NCBI GenBank assembly: GCA_947648215.1
Contig: CANSMW010000016.1
Span: 1 to 39,137, forward strand
Reading direction: 5' to 3'
From: an uncultured Clostridium sp.
Lineage (GTDB): Bacteria; Bacillota; Clostridia; TANB77; CAG-508
Length of the DNA stretch: 39,137 bases
Position 1 is the first letter of the stretch. Each line of letters opens with the position of its first letter. Positions 23,215 through 32,397 of this stretch are shown here, piece after piece. The notes below the pieces were generated by a model that saw only the letters and a program-made list of their open reading frames with translations, was not told the origin of the DNA and ran no database searches. The position numbers and the translations under genes were made by a program.

Positions 23215-26169
23215 ATGGGGAATAAAAAAGGTAGCAAAAAGCCATCAAAAAAAGATGATACCAAAGTGATGAAACCCGTACAAAACAATAAAAAGGATAA
23301 GCCATCTGTTACAGACGAAACAAGAGTCATAAAAACCGTAAAAGAAACAAAACAAAACAAAACCAAGGTTGCAGATGAAACCAAAGTAATGAAAACGGTA
23401 CAGGGAACATCTATGGAAGAAGCATTAAATTCCAATAAGGAAGAGACAAAAGTAATAAAGACAGTAGACGAGCCAACGAAAAAAATTGAGAATGGTGAGG
23501 AAACAAAAAAGATGAAAAAAGAAAAGAAAAAGGAAAAGAAAGCCAAAAACAAGAAAAAGCATAGAGCTTTGAAGATAATCTTAAAAATTATCATTGCATT
23601 AGTAGTAATTGCATGTATTATTGGAGCAGGTGTTTTTGCAGGATTATTCTTTGGACTATTTGGCGATGAATTTAAAATTAGTGTTAGCGACTTAAATATT
23701 AATATAGAAAACAGTGTATTAATGGATTTAAATGGAAACATACTTGCTACACTAAATGGGGAAGAAAATAGAGAAGTTATTTTGCTATCTGAAATGGGAG
23801 AATATTTACCAAATGCATTTATTGCCATAGAAGATAAACGCTTTTACGAGCATAGTGGTGTCGATATATCAAGAACAGCAAGTGCAACCATTAAGTATTT
23901 ATTAAAACAATCGACTCATGGTGGAAGTACGATTACACAACAGCTTATTAAAAATGCAACAGGGGAAGACGATAGAACTTCCATGAGAAAAGTAAAAGAA
24001 ATTGCAAAAGCATTTCAAATTGAACGAGAAATGTCCAAACAACAAATATTAGAGTCTTACTTAAATACCATTCCTCTTGGAGGAGGAGCAAAAAATGTAT
24101 ATGGCGTACAGGTTGCAGCAAATTACTACTTTAATAAGCAACCAGCAGAATTAACATTAGCCCAATGTGCTTACATTGCGGGAATTAACCATTCTCCAAA
24201 CTTATACAATCCATTTAAAGAAACACCTAATATGGAGAAAATTAATAATCGTACTAAAACCGTATTAAATGAAATGAAGGACCAAGGAAAAATAAACCAA
24301 GAACAATACGATACAGCAGTTGCAGAAGTAAATGTAGGTCTTGCCTTCCAAGAAGGAACCATTACAAGTTATAATTCCTTAACACAACATGAAGAACAGG
24401 CAGTAAAACAAGTAGCAACGCAATATGCGAAAGAACACAACTTAGATTACAAACTAGCAGAACAACGAATTAAAAGTAGTGGATACAAAATTTATATTAC
24501 TGAAAATAAGGATATTCAAAATATCTTAGATGAAACGTATACAAGTAGTACCGATTGGATTAAAACCAAAACCATTACAAAAACAGATGAAAATGGCGAA
24601 AAAGTAAAAAAAGAAATACAATTACAATCTGGTATGGCTGTTATTGACCATAAAACAGGATATGTTGTAGCAGTAAGAGGAGTTATTGGAGAAAAAACAC
24701 CATGGGGTAGTAACAGGGCAATGGATGCAACACATCAACCAGGTTCTTCTATTAAACCAATTGCAGTAATTGCCCCATCAATACAAGAAGGTTTAATTAC
24801 TACAGGAACGGTAGTAGATGATACACCAATAAAAGTTGGTTCTTATGCACCACGAAATTCTGGTGGTGGTTATACAGGACTTATGAATATCCGTTCTATA
24901 CTAAGGGTTTCTAGAAATATACCAGAAGTAAAGATGATGCAAAAATTAACACCAGCAAAATCTATGGAATATTTAAAACAGATGGGAATTTCAACATTAT
25001 CAGAAGGAGATGAGGGTCTTTCTCTTGCTTTAGGTGGAGTAGGAAAAGGAGTTAGTCCACTAGAAATGGCAGGAGCATATGCAACTATTGCAAACAAAGG
25101 TGTATACCAAGAACCAACCTTCTACACTAGAGTAGAAGACAATCATGGTAATTTAATTATGGAAAAACACCAAGAAAAACATCGTGTATTATCAGAAGAA
25201 AATGCATGGCTTGTACAATCTTTATTAACCGAACCAACAGGAACAGGATTAACAGGTGCAACAGGTGCAACAGGAACCAGAGCGAGAGTTACAAATATGC
25301 AAACTTGTGGAAAAACAGGAACCACAAATGATACAACAGCTACATGGTTTTGCGGATTTACACCATATTATGCAGCAGCTATGAATTTTGGGTTTGATGA
25401 AGCAAAGGAAGGAAATAGCAAGTATGTACCTGGAAGTGGTACAGTAGCAGGACGTTGGGGTAGTATTATGAATAAAATCCATAGCGGTTTAGAAGCAGCA
25501 AAATTCCAAAAACCAAGCAGTATTATAACAGCAAGAATTTGTAGAGATTCTGGGCAATTAGCAGGAGAAAATTGTGAACATGACCCAAGAGGTTCCAGAA
25601 TTTATGCAGAATATTTTGTAAAAGGAACCACACCAAAAGATGCTTGTACTACTCATGTGAAATTGCGAATTTGTAAAGAGACTGGAAAAATAGCAAATGA
25701 ATTTTGTACGGATGTAGAAGAAAAAGTCTATATTACAAGACCAAATAGTACAGAAAATACCTCTTGGCAATCGGCATCCGATGCACAATATATGGCACCA
25801 ACGGAAACCTGTACAACTCATACTCAAAAACCAGATACTGAAAAACCAGTGATTACACTAAAAGATACCAAAGATGTAATCGAATTAGCACTAAATGCAA
25901 AATTTACAATGCCACAGGTAACGGTCACAGACAATATAGATGGTGATATTAGTAAAAATGTAAAAATAGAAATTAAAAAAGATGGTAAAGTTGTAGATAA
26001 AGTAGATACTTCAAAAGCAGGAGTATATACAATTACTTATTCGGTAGAAGATGCTGCTAAAAACAAAGCTACAAAGACCATTACTGTAAAGGTGGGTGCC
26101 AAAGATAATAAACCAAACGGGGGTAATGGAAATAGCAATACAAATACCATTACCAATACCACAAGATAA
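23215..26169 (+). CDS. Class A penicillin-binding protein (transglycosylase/transpeptidase)
   Basis: A 984-residue bifunctional cell-wall synthase. The cytoplasmic tail (1-120) has four or five repeats of the type ETKV(M/I)KTV followed by a Lys-rich stretch. A membrane helix lies at about 121-147. The glycosyltransferase domain has EDKRFYEHSGVD (from about 206) and GGSTITQQLIKN. The transpeptidase domain has the SSIK motif (Ser511), SRN (566) and KTGT (Lys700). After it come two Cys-containing repeats (ICRDSGQLAGENC, ICKETGKIANEFC), an Ig-like DUF5011 domain (about 880-965) and an Asn/Gly/Thr-rich end. AAGGAGG lies 10 bases before the ATG. Confidence 0.95.
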   Translation: MGNKKGSKKPSKKDDTKVMKPVQNNKKDKPSVTDETRVIKTVKETKQNKTKVADETKVMKTVQGTSMEEALNSNKEETKVIKTVDEPTKKIENGEETKKMKKEKKKEKKAKNKKKHRALKIILKIIIALVVIACIIGAGVFAGLFFGLFGDEFKISVSDLNINIENSVLMDLNGNILATLNGEENREVILLSEMGEYLPNAFIAIEDKRFYEHSGVDISRTASATIKYLLKQSTHGGSTITQQLIKNATGEDDRTSMRKVKEIAKAFQIEREMSKQQILESYLNTIPLGGGAKNVYGVQVAANYYFNKQPAELTLAQCAYIAGINHSPNLYNPFKETPNMEKINNRTKTVLNEMKDQGKINQEQYDTAVAEVNVGLAFQEGTITSYNSLTQHEEQAVKQVATQYAKEHNLDYKLAEQRIKSSGYKIYITENKDIQNILDETYTSSTDWIKTKTITKTDENGEKVKKEIQLQSGMAVIDHKTGYVVAVRGVIGEKTPWGSNRAMDATHQPGSSIKPIAVIAPSIQEGLITTGTVVDDTPIKVGSYAPRNSGGGYTGLMNIRSILRVSRNIPEVKMMQKLTPAKSMEYLKQMGISTLSEGDEGLSLALGGVGKGVSPLEMAGAYATIANKGVYQEPTFYTRVEDNHGNLIMEKHQEKHRVLSEENAWLVQSLLTEPTGTGLTGATGATGTRARVTNMQTCGKTGTTNDTTATWFCGFTPYYAAAMNFGFDEAKEGNSKYVPGSGTVAGRWGSIMNKIHSGLEAAKFQKPSSIITARICRDSGQLAGENCEHDPRGSRIYAEYFVKGTTPKDACTTHVKLRICKETGKIANEFCTDVEEKVYITRPNSTENTSWQSASDAQYMAPTETCTTHTQKPDTEKPVITLKDTKDVIELALNAKFTMPQVTVTDNIDGDISKNVKIEIKKDGKVVDKVDTSKAGVYTITYSVEDAAKNKATKTITVKVGAKDNKPNGGNGNSNTNTITNTTR

Positions 26170-26187
26170 ATAATAAATTGAGAGGAA

Positions 26188-26225
26188 AAATTAGAGTATC
26201 GATAAAAAAATGGATACTCTAATTT
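26188..26225 (+). terminator. Stem-loop between the PBP gene and cysS
   Basis: AAATTAGAGTATC and GATACTCTAATTT pair perfectly over 13 bp with a 12-base loop. Only a short T-run lies within the arm, so it may terminate partly or mark an mRNA processing site. Confidence 0.55.
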
Positions 26226-26251
26226 CCAAATTTTAGAAAGGTGGAAAGGCA

Positions 26252-27643
26252 ATGGAGTTAAAATTTTATAATACGCTTTCGAAAACAAAAGAAGTATTCG
26301 AGCCTATCAATAAACAAGAAGTAAAAATCTATTCTTGTGGACCAACTGTGTATAAAAATGCCACCATTGGGAATATGAGAACGAATATTTTTCAAGATGT
26401 ATTAAGACGAGTGCTTCGTTACAATGGTTATACACTAAAACATGCAATGAACATTACCGATGTAGGACATTTGGTATCTGATGGTGATGAAGGTGAAGAT
26501 AAAATGTTAAAATCGGCAAGAGAAGAGAAAAAAACACCAATGCAAATTGCCGAGCATTATACCCAATTATTTTTTGAAGATTTAAAAGACTTACACATTG
26601 AAACACCAGAAATTGTATGTAAAGCTACTGACCATATTAAAGAAATGCTAACATATGTTCAAAAACTAATGGAAAATGGATATGCGTATGAAACCTCAAC
26701 AGCAATTTATTTTGATGTATCAAAATTAGATAAATATCCTATTTTAAGTAATTTAGAGGTAGAAAATCAAAAAGCAGGAGCAAGAGTAGAGGTTGACAAG
26801 GAAAAGAAAAATCCATGCGATTTTGCATTATGGATAAAAGCACCCGAAAATCATTTAATGAAATGGGATAGCCCATGGGGACCTAGTTATCCGGGATGGC
26901 ATATTGAATGTTCTGCAATGGGGCAAAAATATTTAGGAGAACAATTTGATATTCATACAGGAGGGATTGATTTAATTCCTACTCACCATGAAAATGAAAT
27001 AGCACAAAGCAAAGGAGCCTGTGGGAGAATTCCAGCTAATTACTGGTTACATGGAGAATACCTACTAATTAATGGTGGAAAAATGTCAAAATCATTAGGA
27101 AATGTATACCTATTAAAAGATATAAAGGACAGAGGATATGACCCTATTGTATATAAGCTATTTAGCTATTCTTGCCATTATCGAAATAAACTAAATTTTA
27201 CGTGGGAAGGAATAGAAGCTACCGCAAAATCCTTAGAACGATTACGAAGTAGTTACCAAGCCCACATACAAGGAAACGATGAATTAACAAAACAAGATAG
27301 GGAGAAATTAGTCCAAGTTGAGGAGAATTTTCATAAGGCAATTAATGATGATTTAAACATGCCACTTGCCATGAGTTTTGTATGGGAACTAGCAAGGTTT
27401 GAAAAAAGAAATAAAGAAGTAGCTAATCTTCTTAAAAAATTTGATACAGTACTAGGAATTAGGATTGATTTTGAGAATGAAAAAGAACAACTACCAGAAG
27501 AAATTTTACAAATTATCGAACAAAGAAAGCAAGCAAGACAAAGGAAAGATTTTGGAAAATCAGACGAATTGCGTGATGAATTACTAAAAAGAGGGTATAC
27601 TGTAAAAGATACCAAAAACGAAATGATTGTTACAAAAACCTAA
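26252..27643 (+). CDS. cysS: Cysteinyl-tRNA synthetase
   Basis: A 463-residue class I synthetase that charges tRNA-Cys. SCGPTVYKNATIGNMRTNIF holds the zinc Cys and the HIGH-equivalent (ATIGN, first His replaced), GWHIECSAMG and HENEIAQSKGA the other zinc ligands, and GGKMSKSLGN the KMSKS loop (277-281). The C-terminal part (ARQRKDFGKSDELRDELLKRGYTVKDT) is normal. ATG 26252 follows AAAGGTGG. No T-box leader is visible in the 80-base gap upstream. Confidence 0.96.
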   Translation: MELKFYNTLSKTKEVFEPINKQEVKIYSCGPTVYKNATIGNMRTNIFQDVLRRVLRYNGYTLKHAMNITDVGHLVSDGDEGEDKMLKSAREEKKTPMQIAEHYTQLFFEDLKDLHIETPEIVCKATDHIKEMLTYVQKLMENGYAYETSTAIYFDVSKLDKYPILSNLEVENQKAGARVEVDKEKKNPCDFALWIKAPENHLMKWDSPWGPSYPGWHIECSAMGQKYLGEQFDIHTGGIDLIPTHHENEIAQSKGACGRIPANYWLHGEYLLINGGKMSKSLGNVYLLKDIKDRGYDPIVYKLFSYSCHYRNKLNFTWEGIEATAKSLERLRSSYQAHIQGNDELTKQDREKLVQVEENFHKAINDDLNMPLAMSFVWELARFEKRNKEVANLLKKFDTVLGIRIDFENEKEQLPEEILQIIEQRKQARQRKDFGKSDELRDELLKRGYTVKDTKNEMIVTKT

Positions 27644-27689
27644 AATGGGTCGGTTTTCCACATCGGCTGGGAGGCAGGAAAAAATAAAC

Positions 27690-27722
27690 GGGTCGATGAG
27701 GGCATCGACCCCTACGGGGTGC
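27690..27722. repeat. REP-like hairpin repeat
   Basis: GGGTCGATG and CATCGACCC form a perfect 9-bp stem with loop AGGG (27690-27711), followed by CCTACGGGGTGC. Elements ending (ATCG)ACCCCTACGGGG are a dispersed family in gut Firmicutes, from memory. The 27644-27735 gap holds nothing else clear. Confidence 0.6.
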
Positions 27723-27750
27723 AATTCAAAAAAGTTAAAGGAGAAAAATG

Positions 27751-28827
27751 ATGACGAAAGAAAATGTGAAAAAAACGAGTTTTTTTAAGAAAATGTATTT
27801 AGCCATTAAAGATTTTGAACATTATGGGATTTTTGCAGCGGAAAGTTTATGGGTGGCAATAAAATATTTGTTAAAAATAATGATAGTCTTTGGGGTTATT
27901 GTTGCAGGTATGTTTACCTACCAATTTTATACATATTTTCAAAATGCGGTACACTATTTTGAAAACAATATACAAGAGGTATCTTTTGCAAATAACCAAT
28001 TAGAAGTAAATAAAGGAGAAACCATAGAAATACAAAATGATACTTCAGTTATTCCATACATTGTAATCGATACCGATGCGACCGAAGAGGAAATGCAAAA
28101 TTATATGCAAAAACTAGAAAGTTATGAAGCAGGAATTATGGTACTAAAAGATAAAATACTTTATAAAAACGAAATATTAACCCAAAGCTTAGAATATCGC
28201 TATGAAGACATAACGAAAAACTACCCAATCGGAGCATTTGATAAACAAGCTGTTGTGGATTTTATCAAACAAATTGACATGGTTAGTTTGATTGTAAGTA
28301 TGTTCTTTGTTGTATTTATCTATGTATATGCGGTATACCTTGCAACAGCATTTGTAGATATTATGATGCTAGGTGTGCTAGGCTTTATTATTGGTCGTAT
28401 TGCAGGAATGAAGATACGTTTTAGAGCTACCTTTAATATTGGTATATATGCACTAACCCTACCAATTTTATTAAACATCCTTTACATTGTTATAAATACT
28501 TTAACTGGTTTTACCATTCAAAACTTTAGCTGGATGTATACTACGATTTCATATATCTACGTCATTGTAGCCATTTTTATGATAAAATCAGATTTTATCG
28601 ATAAACAAGCCGAACTTATGAAAATAATAGAAGAACAAGAAAAAGTACGAAGAGAAATCATCTTACAAGAAGAGCAAAAGAAAGAAGAAGAAAAAAAGGA
28701 AAACCAAGATAACAAAGATAAAGAAGATAAGAAAGAAGAAGAGAAAAAACAAAAAAAGAAAGAAAATCCAGGTTTAGACGATGGATTAGCCCCACAAGGA
28801 GTAGAAGAATTGCGAAATAACGAATAA
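27751..28827 (+). CDS. DUF1189 membrane protein
   Basis: A 358-residue protein of the DUF1189 family. The segment FFKKMYLAIKDFEHYGIFAAESLWVAIKYLLKI leads into helix 1 (about 40-60). A soluble extracytoplasmic part (about 65-180) contains FANNQLEVNKGETIEIQNDTSVIPYIVIDTD. Three or four helices follow (about 190-285), and then a highly charged Lys/Glu cytoplasmic tail. Function is unknown; the family is widespread in Firmicutes. ATG 27751 is 7 bases after AAAGGAG; ATG 27748 is also possible. It lies 50 bases before ftsH and may share its transcript, a hint of a link to membrane protein quality control. Confidence 0.8.
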   Translation: MTKENVKKTSFFKKMYLAIKDFEHYGIFAAESLWVAIKYLLKIMIVFGVIVAGMFTYQFYTYFQNAVHYFENNIQEVSFANNQLEVNKGETIEIQNDTSVIPYIVIDTDATEEEMQNYMQKLESYEAGIMVLKDKILYKNEILTQSLEYRYEDITKNYPIGAFDKQAVVDFIKQIDMVSLIVSMFFVVFIYVYAVYLATAFVDIMMLGVLGFIIGRIAGMKIRFRATFNIGIYALTLPILLNILYIVINTLTGFTIQNFSWMYTTISYIYVIVAIFMIKSDFIDKQAELMKIIEEQEKVRREIILQEEQKKEEEKKENQDNKDKEDKKEEEKKQKKKENPGLDDGLAPQGVEELRNNE

Positions 28828-28877
28828 TGTGATATACTTTCAAAATAGAAATAAAACAGTAAGAAAGGAAATCAAAT

Positions 28878-30668
28878 ATGAACGAAAAAAAAGACGATAA
28901 AAAGAAAAAACAAAAGCAATTGTACACAATGATTATTTTGTGTGCTATCCTAGTAATAGGAGCAATTGTAGCATTATTAGTAGGAATTAACCATAAAAAT
29001 AATGATGAAGAAAAAAATATGGCTTATACCGATTTAATTAAAGAAATCGATAACGAAACCGTAGAAAAATTAGAAATGACAGTAGGTAGTACCTCTGTAA
29101 GTATAAAATTTAAAAATGAAGAAAAAGAAAAATCTGCTATTGTTCCAAGTACACAAGCTTTTATCGAATTGATTCAAGAAAAAGTACGAGAGGGAAATGA
29201 AATTGAATTAATCCAAAAACCAAAAAATGTATTTCTACAAATACCAGGTGCTCTATTTAGCCTTTTACCAACCTTATTAATGTTAGCAGTTGTGATACTA
29301 ATTATCGAAATGCAAGGTTTAGGCGACAAAGGAAAGATTTATGATGGAGGAGAAAACAAAAGCAAAGTTCGTTTTAAAGATATAGCAGGTTTAGAAGAAG
29401 AAAAGAAAGAATTAGAAGAAGTTGTTGATTTCTTAAAAGAACCAAAACGCTTTTACCAAATGGGAGCCAAAATTCCAAAAGGAATTTTATTATATGGAAA
29501 ACCGGGAACAGGAAAAACATTGATTGCCAAAGCAATTGCAGGAGAAGCAGGGGTGCCATTTATTTCTATGAGTGGATCTGAATTTATCGAAATGTTTGCA
29601 GGTCTTGGTGCTTCTCGTGTACGTAAACTATTTGAAAAAGCAAGAAAACTAGCTCCATGTATTGTATTTATTGATGAAATTGATGCGATTGGTTCAAGAA
29701 GAACTGCAAACAGTGGAGCAGAATCGGAAAACAACCAAACCTTAAACCAATTATTAGTAGAAATGGATGGATTTGAAGAAAATGAAACCATTATTGTATT
29801 AGCAGCTACCAACCGTCCAGAAATGCTAGATAAGGCCTTACTACGTCCGGGAAGATTTGACCGTCAAATTACCATTGCACCACCAGATGTACGAGGAAGA
29901 GAAGAAATTTTGAAAATTCATTCAGGAGAAAAGAAATTTGCTCCTGAAGTATCTCTAAAAAGCATTGCAGAAGATACCGCGGGTTATACAGGAGCAGAAC
30001 TTGCAAACATCTTAAATGAAGCAGCTATTATTGCAACCATAAATAACCATGAAGCCATTCATCAAGAGGATATTGAAGAAGCAGTAAAAAAAGTAACCGT
30101 CGGAGTACAAAAAAAGACAAGAGTTATTTCTGAGAAAGAAAAGAAATTAACAGCCTACCACGAAGCGGGACATGCTATTGTTGGAAAATTCTTAGAAACC
30201 TCAGACCCATTAAAAGAAATTTCTATTATTCCAAGAGGAATAGCAGGTGGATACACCATGTATAAATCCAATGAAGACAAATTCTACAAATCCAAAACCG
30301 AATTAGAAGAAAGATTGATTGGATTACTAGGAGGAAGAGCAGCTGAAAAATTAGCCCTAAACGACATTTCCACTGGAGCAAGAAATGACATACAAGTAGC
30401 AACCGAAATTGCAAAAGAAATGGTAACAGCCTATGGAATGAGCGAACGTTTAGGACCAATTTCACTAGAAGAAAACGACAATATAGCTATGTTTGGACAA
30501 AGTATGGAAGATGTGATTGGAGTAGAAATTAAAACATTAATTGATACCGCTTATCACCAAGCACAAGAAATTCTAAAAACCAATAGGGACAAGCTAGACA
30601 CTGTAGCAGGACTTTTATTAGAAAAAGAAACCATTACAGCAGAAGAATTTGATGCGGTGTTTGAATAG
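28878..30668 (+). CDS. ftsH: ATP-dependent zinc metalloprotease FtsH
   Basis: A 596-residue membrane AAA protease. Helices lie at about 14-36 and 114-136 with an extracytoplasmic part between. The AAA domain has Walker A GKPGTGKT (207-214), Walker B IVFIDEIDAIG, the SRH (ATNRPEMLDKALLRPGRFDR) and the pore loop MFAGLGASRVR, where the usual FVG is replaced by FAG. The zinc site is HEAGH (428-432). FtsH degrades misplaced membrane proteins and several regulators. AAAGGAAA precedes the ATG. A terminator closes the gene. Confidence 0.97.
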   Translation: MNEKKDDKKKKQKQLYTMIILCAILVIGAIVALLVGINHKNNDEEKNMAYTDLIKEIDNETVEKLEMTVGSTSVSIKFKNEEKEKSAIVPSTQAFIELIQEKVREGNEIELIQKPKNVFLQIPGALFSLLPTLLMLAVVILIIEMQGLGDKGKIYDGGENKSKVRFKDIAGLEEEKKELEEVVDFLKEPKRFYQMGAKIPKGILLYGKPGTGKTLIAKAIAGEAGVPFISMSGSEFIEMFAGLGASRVRKLFEKARKLAPCIVFIDEIDAIGSRRTANSGAESENNQTLNQLLVEMDGFEENETIIVLAATNRPEMLDKALLRPGRFDRQITIAPPDVRGREEILKIHSGEKKFAPEVSLKSIAEDTAGYTGAELANILNEAAIIATINNHEAIHQEDIEEAVKKVTVGVQKKTRVISEKEKKLTAYHEAGHAIVGKFLETSDPLKEISIIPRGIAGGYTMYKSNEDKFYKSKTELEERLIGLLGGRAAEKLALNDISTGARNDIQVATEIAKEMVTAYGMSERLGPISLEENDNIAMFGQSMEDVIGVEIKTLIDTAYHQAQEILKTNRDKLDTVAGLLLEKETITAEEFDAVFE

Positions 30669-30674
30669 GAATAA

Positions 30675-30716
30675 AAAAGAATTCCATTAAAACAAAAATA
30701 ATGGAATTCTTTTTTA
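30675..30716 (+). terminator. Rho-independent terminator of ftsH
   Basis: AAGAATTCCATTA and TAATGGAATTCTT pair perfectly over 13 bp; T-rich on the right and A-rich on the left, so it may work in both directions. Confidence 0.85.
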
Positions 30717-30794
30717 TCTAAGGTAGAAGAACCTTCGTTATAATTTATTCAAATAAATGATAAGTAAAGTACAAGAAATGTAAAAAAAGGTTTA

Positions 30795-30844
30795 TGACTA
30801 ATTGGTCAAAAACTATTGCAATTTTAAAAAATAAATAATAAAAT
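30795..30844 (+). promoter_or_regulatory. Promoter of plsX with a candidate operator
   Basis: TTGCAA (30816-30821) and TAAAAT (30839-30844) are 17 bases apart. Just upstream, TGACTAATTGGTCA (30795-30808) is an imperfect palindrome. Lipid synthesis genes in Firmicutes are commonly controlled by FapR or FabT at such sites. The match to either consensus is not close enough to name the regulator. Confidence 0.45.
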
Positions 30845-30897
30845 AATTACATTATCAATATACATGTAAAAAATGAAGAAGCTTTGGAGGCATGAAT

Positions 30898-31929
30898 ATG
30901 ATTATATTATTAGATGCAATGGGAGGAGACAATGCACCAGATGCAACCATAAAGGGAGCAGTAAAGGCAATAAATGATGTGAAGGCACATGTGGTATTAA
31001 TTGGGAATGAAGAAATTATTAAGGCAAAAATAAAAGAATTCTATGGTAAAAACGATATAAAAGAAATATCAGACCGTTTAAGCATTCATCCCACATCAGA
31101 GACCATTGAAATGTGCGATATTCCAACCCAAGCCATAAAACATAAAAAAGATTCCTCAATGGTAGTAGGATTTAATATGTTAAAAGAAGGAAAAGGGGAT
31201 GTATTTATTTCAGCTGGAAATAGCGGAGCATTACTAACTGGTGCTACACTATTAGTAGGAAGAATAAAAGGAATTGACCGCCCAGCTCTTGCTGGAATTT
31301 TGCCATCTTATAAAAGTAGACTACTATTAATTGATTGTGGTTCTAACACCAATTGCAAGCCAATCAATCTATTACAATTCGCAGAAATGGCAAGTATCTA
31401 TTTAACAAATACCTTTGGAACAAAATCACCAACCGTAGGATTATTAAACATCGGAACCGAAGAAACAAAAGGAAATGAGTTAATTAAAGAGTCATATCAA
31501 TTATTAAAGGAAAAGTCAGAAGAATTAGGAATTAACTTTGTAGGAAGTGTAGAAGGAAGAGATGCTTTCTCAGGCAAATTAGATATTCTAGTGGCAGACG
31601 GATTTACGGGAAACGTATTTTTAAAAACAGTAGAAGGAGTCGGTAAATTAGTAAAAAGGACCTTAACGGAAAGTATTAAGAAAAATGTATTTACCATGCT
31701 TGGAGCAATTCCAGCAATGCCTTCCATTAATGCACTTTCCAAAGCAATGGACTATAAGGAATATGGTGGAGCCTTATTTTTAGGAGTAAAAAAACCAGTG
31801 GTAAAAGCTCATGGCAGTAGTGATGAAAAGCTATTTGAATTTACCATAAAGCAAGCCGAAAAATTCGTAGAAAATAAGGCTGTTGATAAGATGATAGAAC
31901 ATTTTGAAAAAAATGAAAAAAACACTTGA
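30898..31929 (+). CDS. plsX: Phosphate acyltransferase PlsX
   Basis: A 343-residue enzyme that makes acyl phosphate from acyl-ACP for phospholipid synthesis. The start IILLDAMGGDNAPDATIKGAV is the family signature. ATG 30898 is chosen because GGAGG (30886-30890) is only 1 base from the alternative ATG 30892. Other family stretches are STSETIEM-like (HPTSETIEMCDIP), SAGNSGALLTGATLLVGRIKG and DGFTGNVFLKTVEG. The usual partner acpP lies just downstream. Confidence 0.95.
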   Translation: MIILLDAMGGDNAPDATIKGAVKAINDVKAHVVLIGNEEIIKAKIKEFYGKNDIKEISDRLSIHPTSETIEMCDIPTQAIKHKKDSSMVVGFNMLKEGKGDVFISAGNSGALLTGATLLVGRIKGIDRPALAGILPSYKSRLLLIDCGSNTNCKPINLLQFAEMASIYLTNTFGTKSPTVGLLNIGTEETKGNELIKESYQLLKEKSEELGINFVGSVEGRDAFSGKLDILVADGFTGNVFLKTVEGVGKLVKRTLTESIKKNVFTMLGAIPAMPSINALSKAMDYKEYGGALFLGVKKPVVKAHGSSDEKLFEFTIKQAEKFVENKAVDKMIEHFEKNEKNT

Positions 31930-31954
31930 CATTTTTTAGAACATATATTATTGT
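31926..31954 (+). promoter_or_regulatory. Possible acpP promoter overlapping the plsX stop
   Basis: TTGACA (31926-31931), with TATTGT (31949-31954) 17 bases further, overlaps the plsX TGA. It would give acpP an extra transcript, which fits the high demand for ACP. Confidence 0.5.
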
Positions 31955-32002
31955 GTAGATAATCAATTTTAGTTTTCAATTGGAGGGGGGTGAACTTTAG
32001 AA

Positions 32003-32242
32003 ATGAGTTCAGAAGAAATTTTTGATAAAGTAAAAGAAATTATAGTAGAACAACTAGGAGTAGCTGAAAATACAGTTACTATGGAAGCATCTTTTATTGA
32101 TGACTTAGGAGCAGATTCATTAGACATTGTAGAATTAATTATGGCATTAGAAGAAGAATTTGACTTAGAAATTCCAGATGCAGACGCAGAAAAAATCGTT
32201 TCTGTAAGCGATGTTGTAGACTACATAAAAGAAAATGTATAA
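32003..32242 (+). CDS. acpP: Acyl carrier protein
   Basis: A 79-residue acidic carrier protein. The motif [18 protein letters not shown] holds the serine that receives 4'-phosphopantetheine. A long Shine-Dalgarno region (GGAGGGGGGTGA, 31982-31993) precedes the ATG by 9 bases. It follows plsX, as in many Firmicutes. The fabD/fabG/rnc genes that often come next are absent; an insertion-sequence remnant begins 20 bases after the stop. Confidence 0.97.
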   Translation: MSSEEIFDKVKEIIVEQLGVAENTVTMEASFIDDLGADSLDIVELIMALEEEFDLEIPDADAEKIVSVSDVVDYIKENV

Positions 32243-32261
32243 GAAAAAAGAAGGGGAAAAC

Positions 32262-32283
32262 GGGGTTGCTGAAAAAGTAGCCC
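32262..32283. repeat. Left terminal repeat of an IS1182-like element
   Basis: GGGTTGCT, five bases, AGTAGCCC can fold as a hairpin and resembles ends of IS1182-type elements. I found no matching right end before smpB, so the element has lost it. Confidence 0.45.
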
Positions 32284-32295
32284 AAAATTAGCTCT

Positions 32296-32338
32296 CAAAA
32301 ATCGTGAACTAGAAAAAATTTTTCTAATTCACGATTTT
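32296..32338. terminator. Long hairpin, probable bidirectional terminator
   Basis: The arms AAAAATCGTGAACTAGAAAAA and TTTTTCTAATTCACGATTTTT pair over 21 positions with a single G-U. It may terminate acpP or insulate the insertion sequence from outside transcription. Confidence 0.65.
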
Positions 32339-32397
32339 TGTATGTTTTGATAGTTTAATGTGATATAATCAATACAGTTGAAAGGGCTGATATAACT

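Noticed and set aside
23208..23828. 206-residue minus-strand frame opposite the PBP tail
   Set aside because: It is an antisense shadow of the Lys/Thr-rich repeats and has no ribosome binding site.
26170..26251. Possible T-box leader before cysS
   Set aside because: Too short, and the T-box sequence motif is absent; only one plain hairpin is present.
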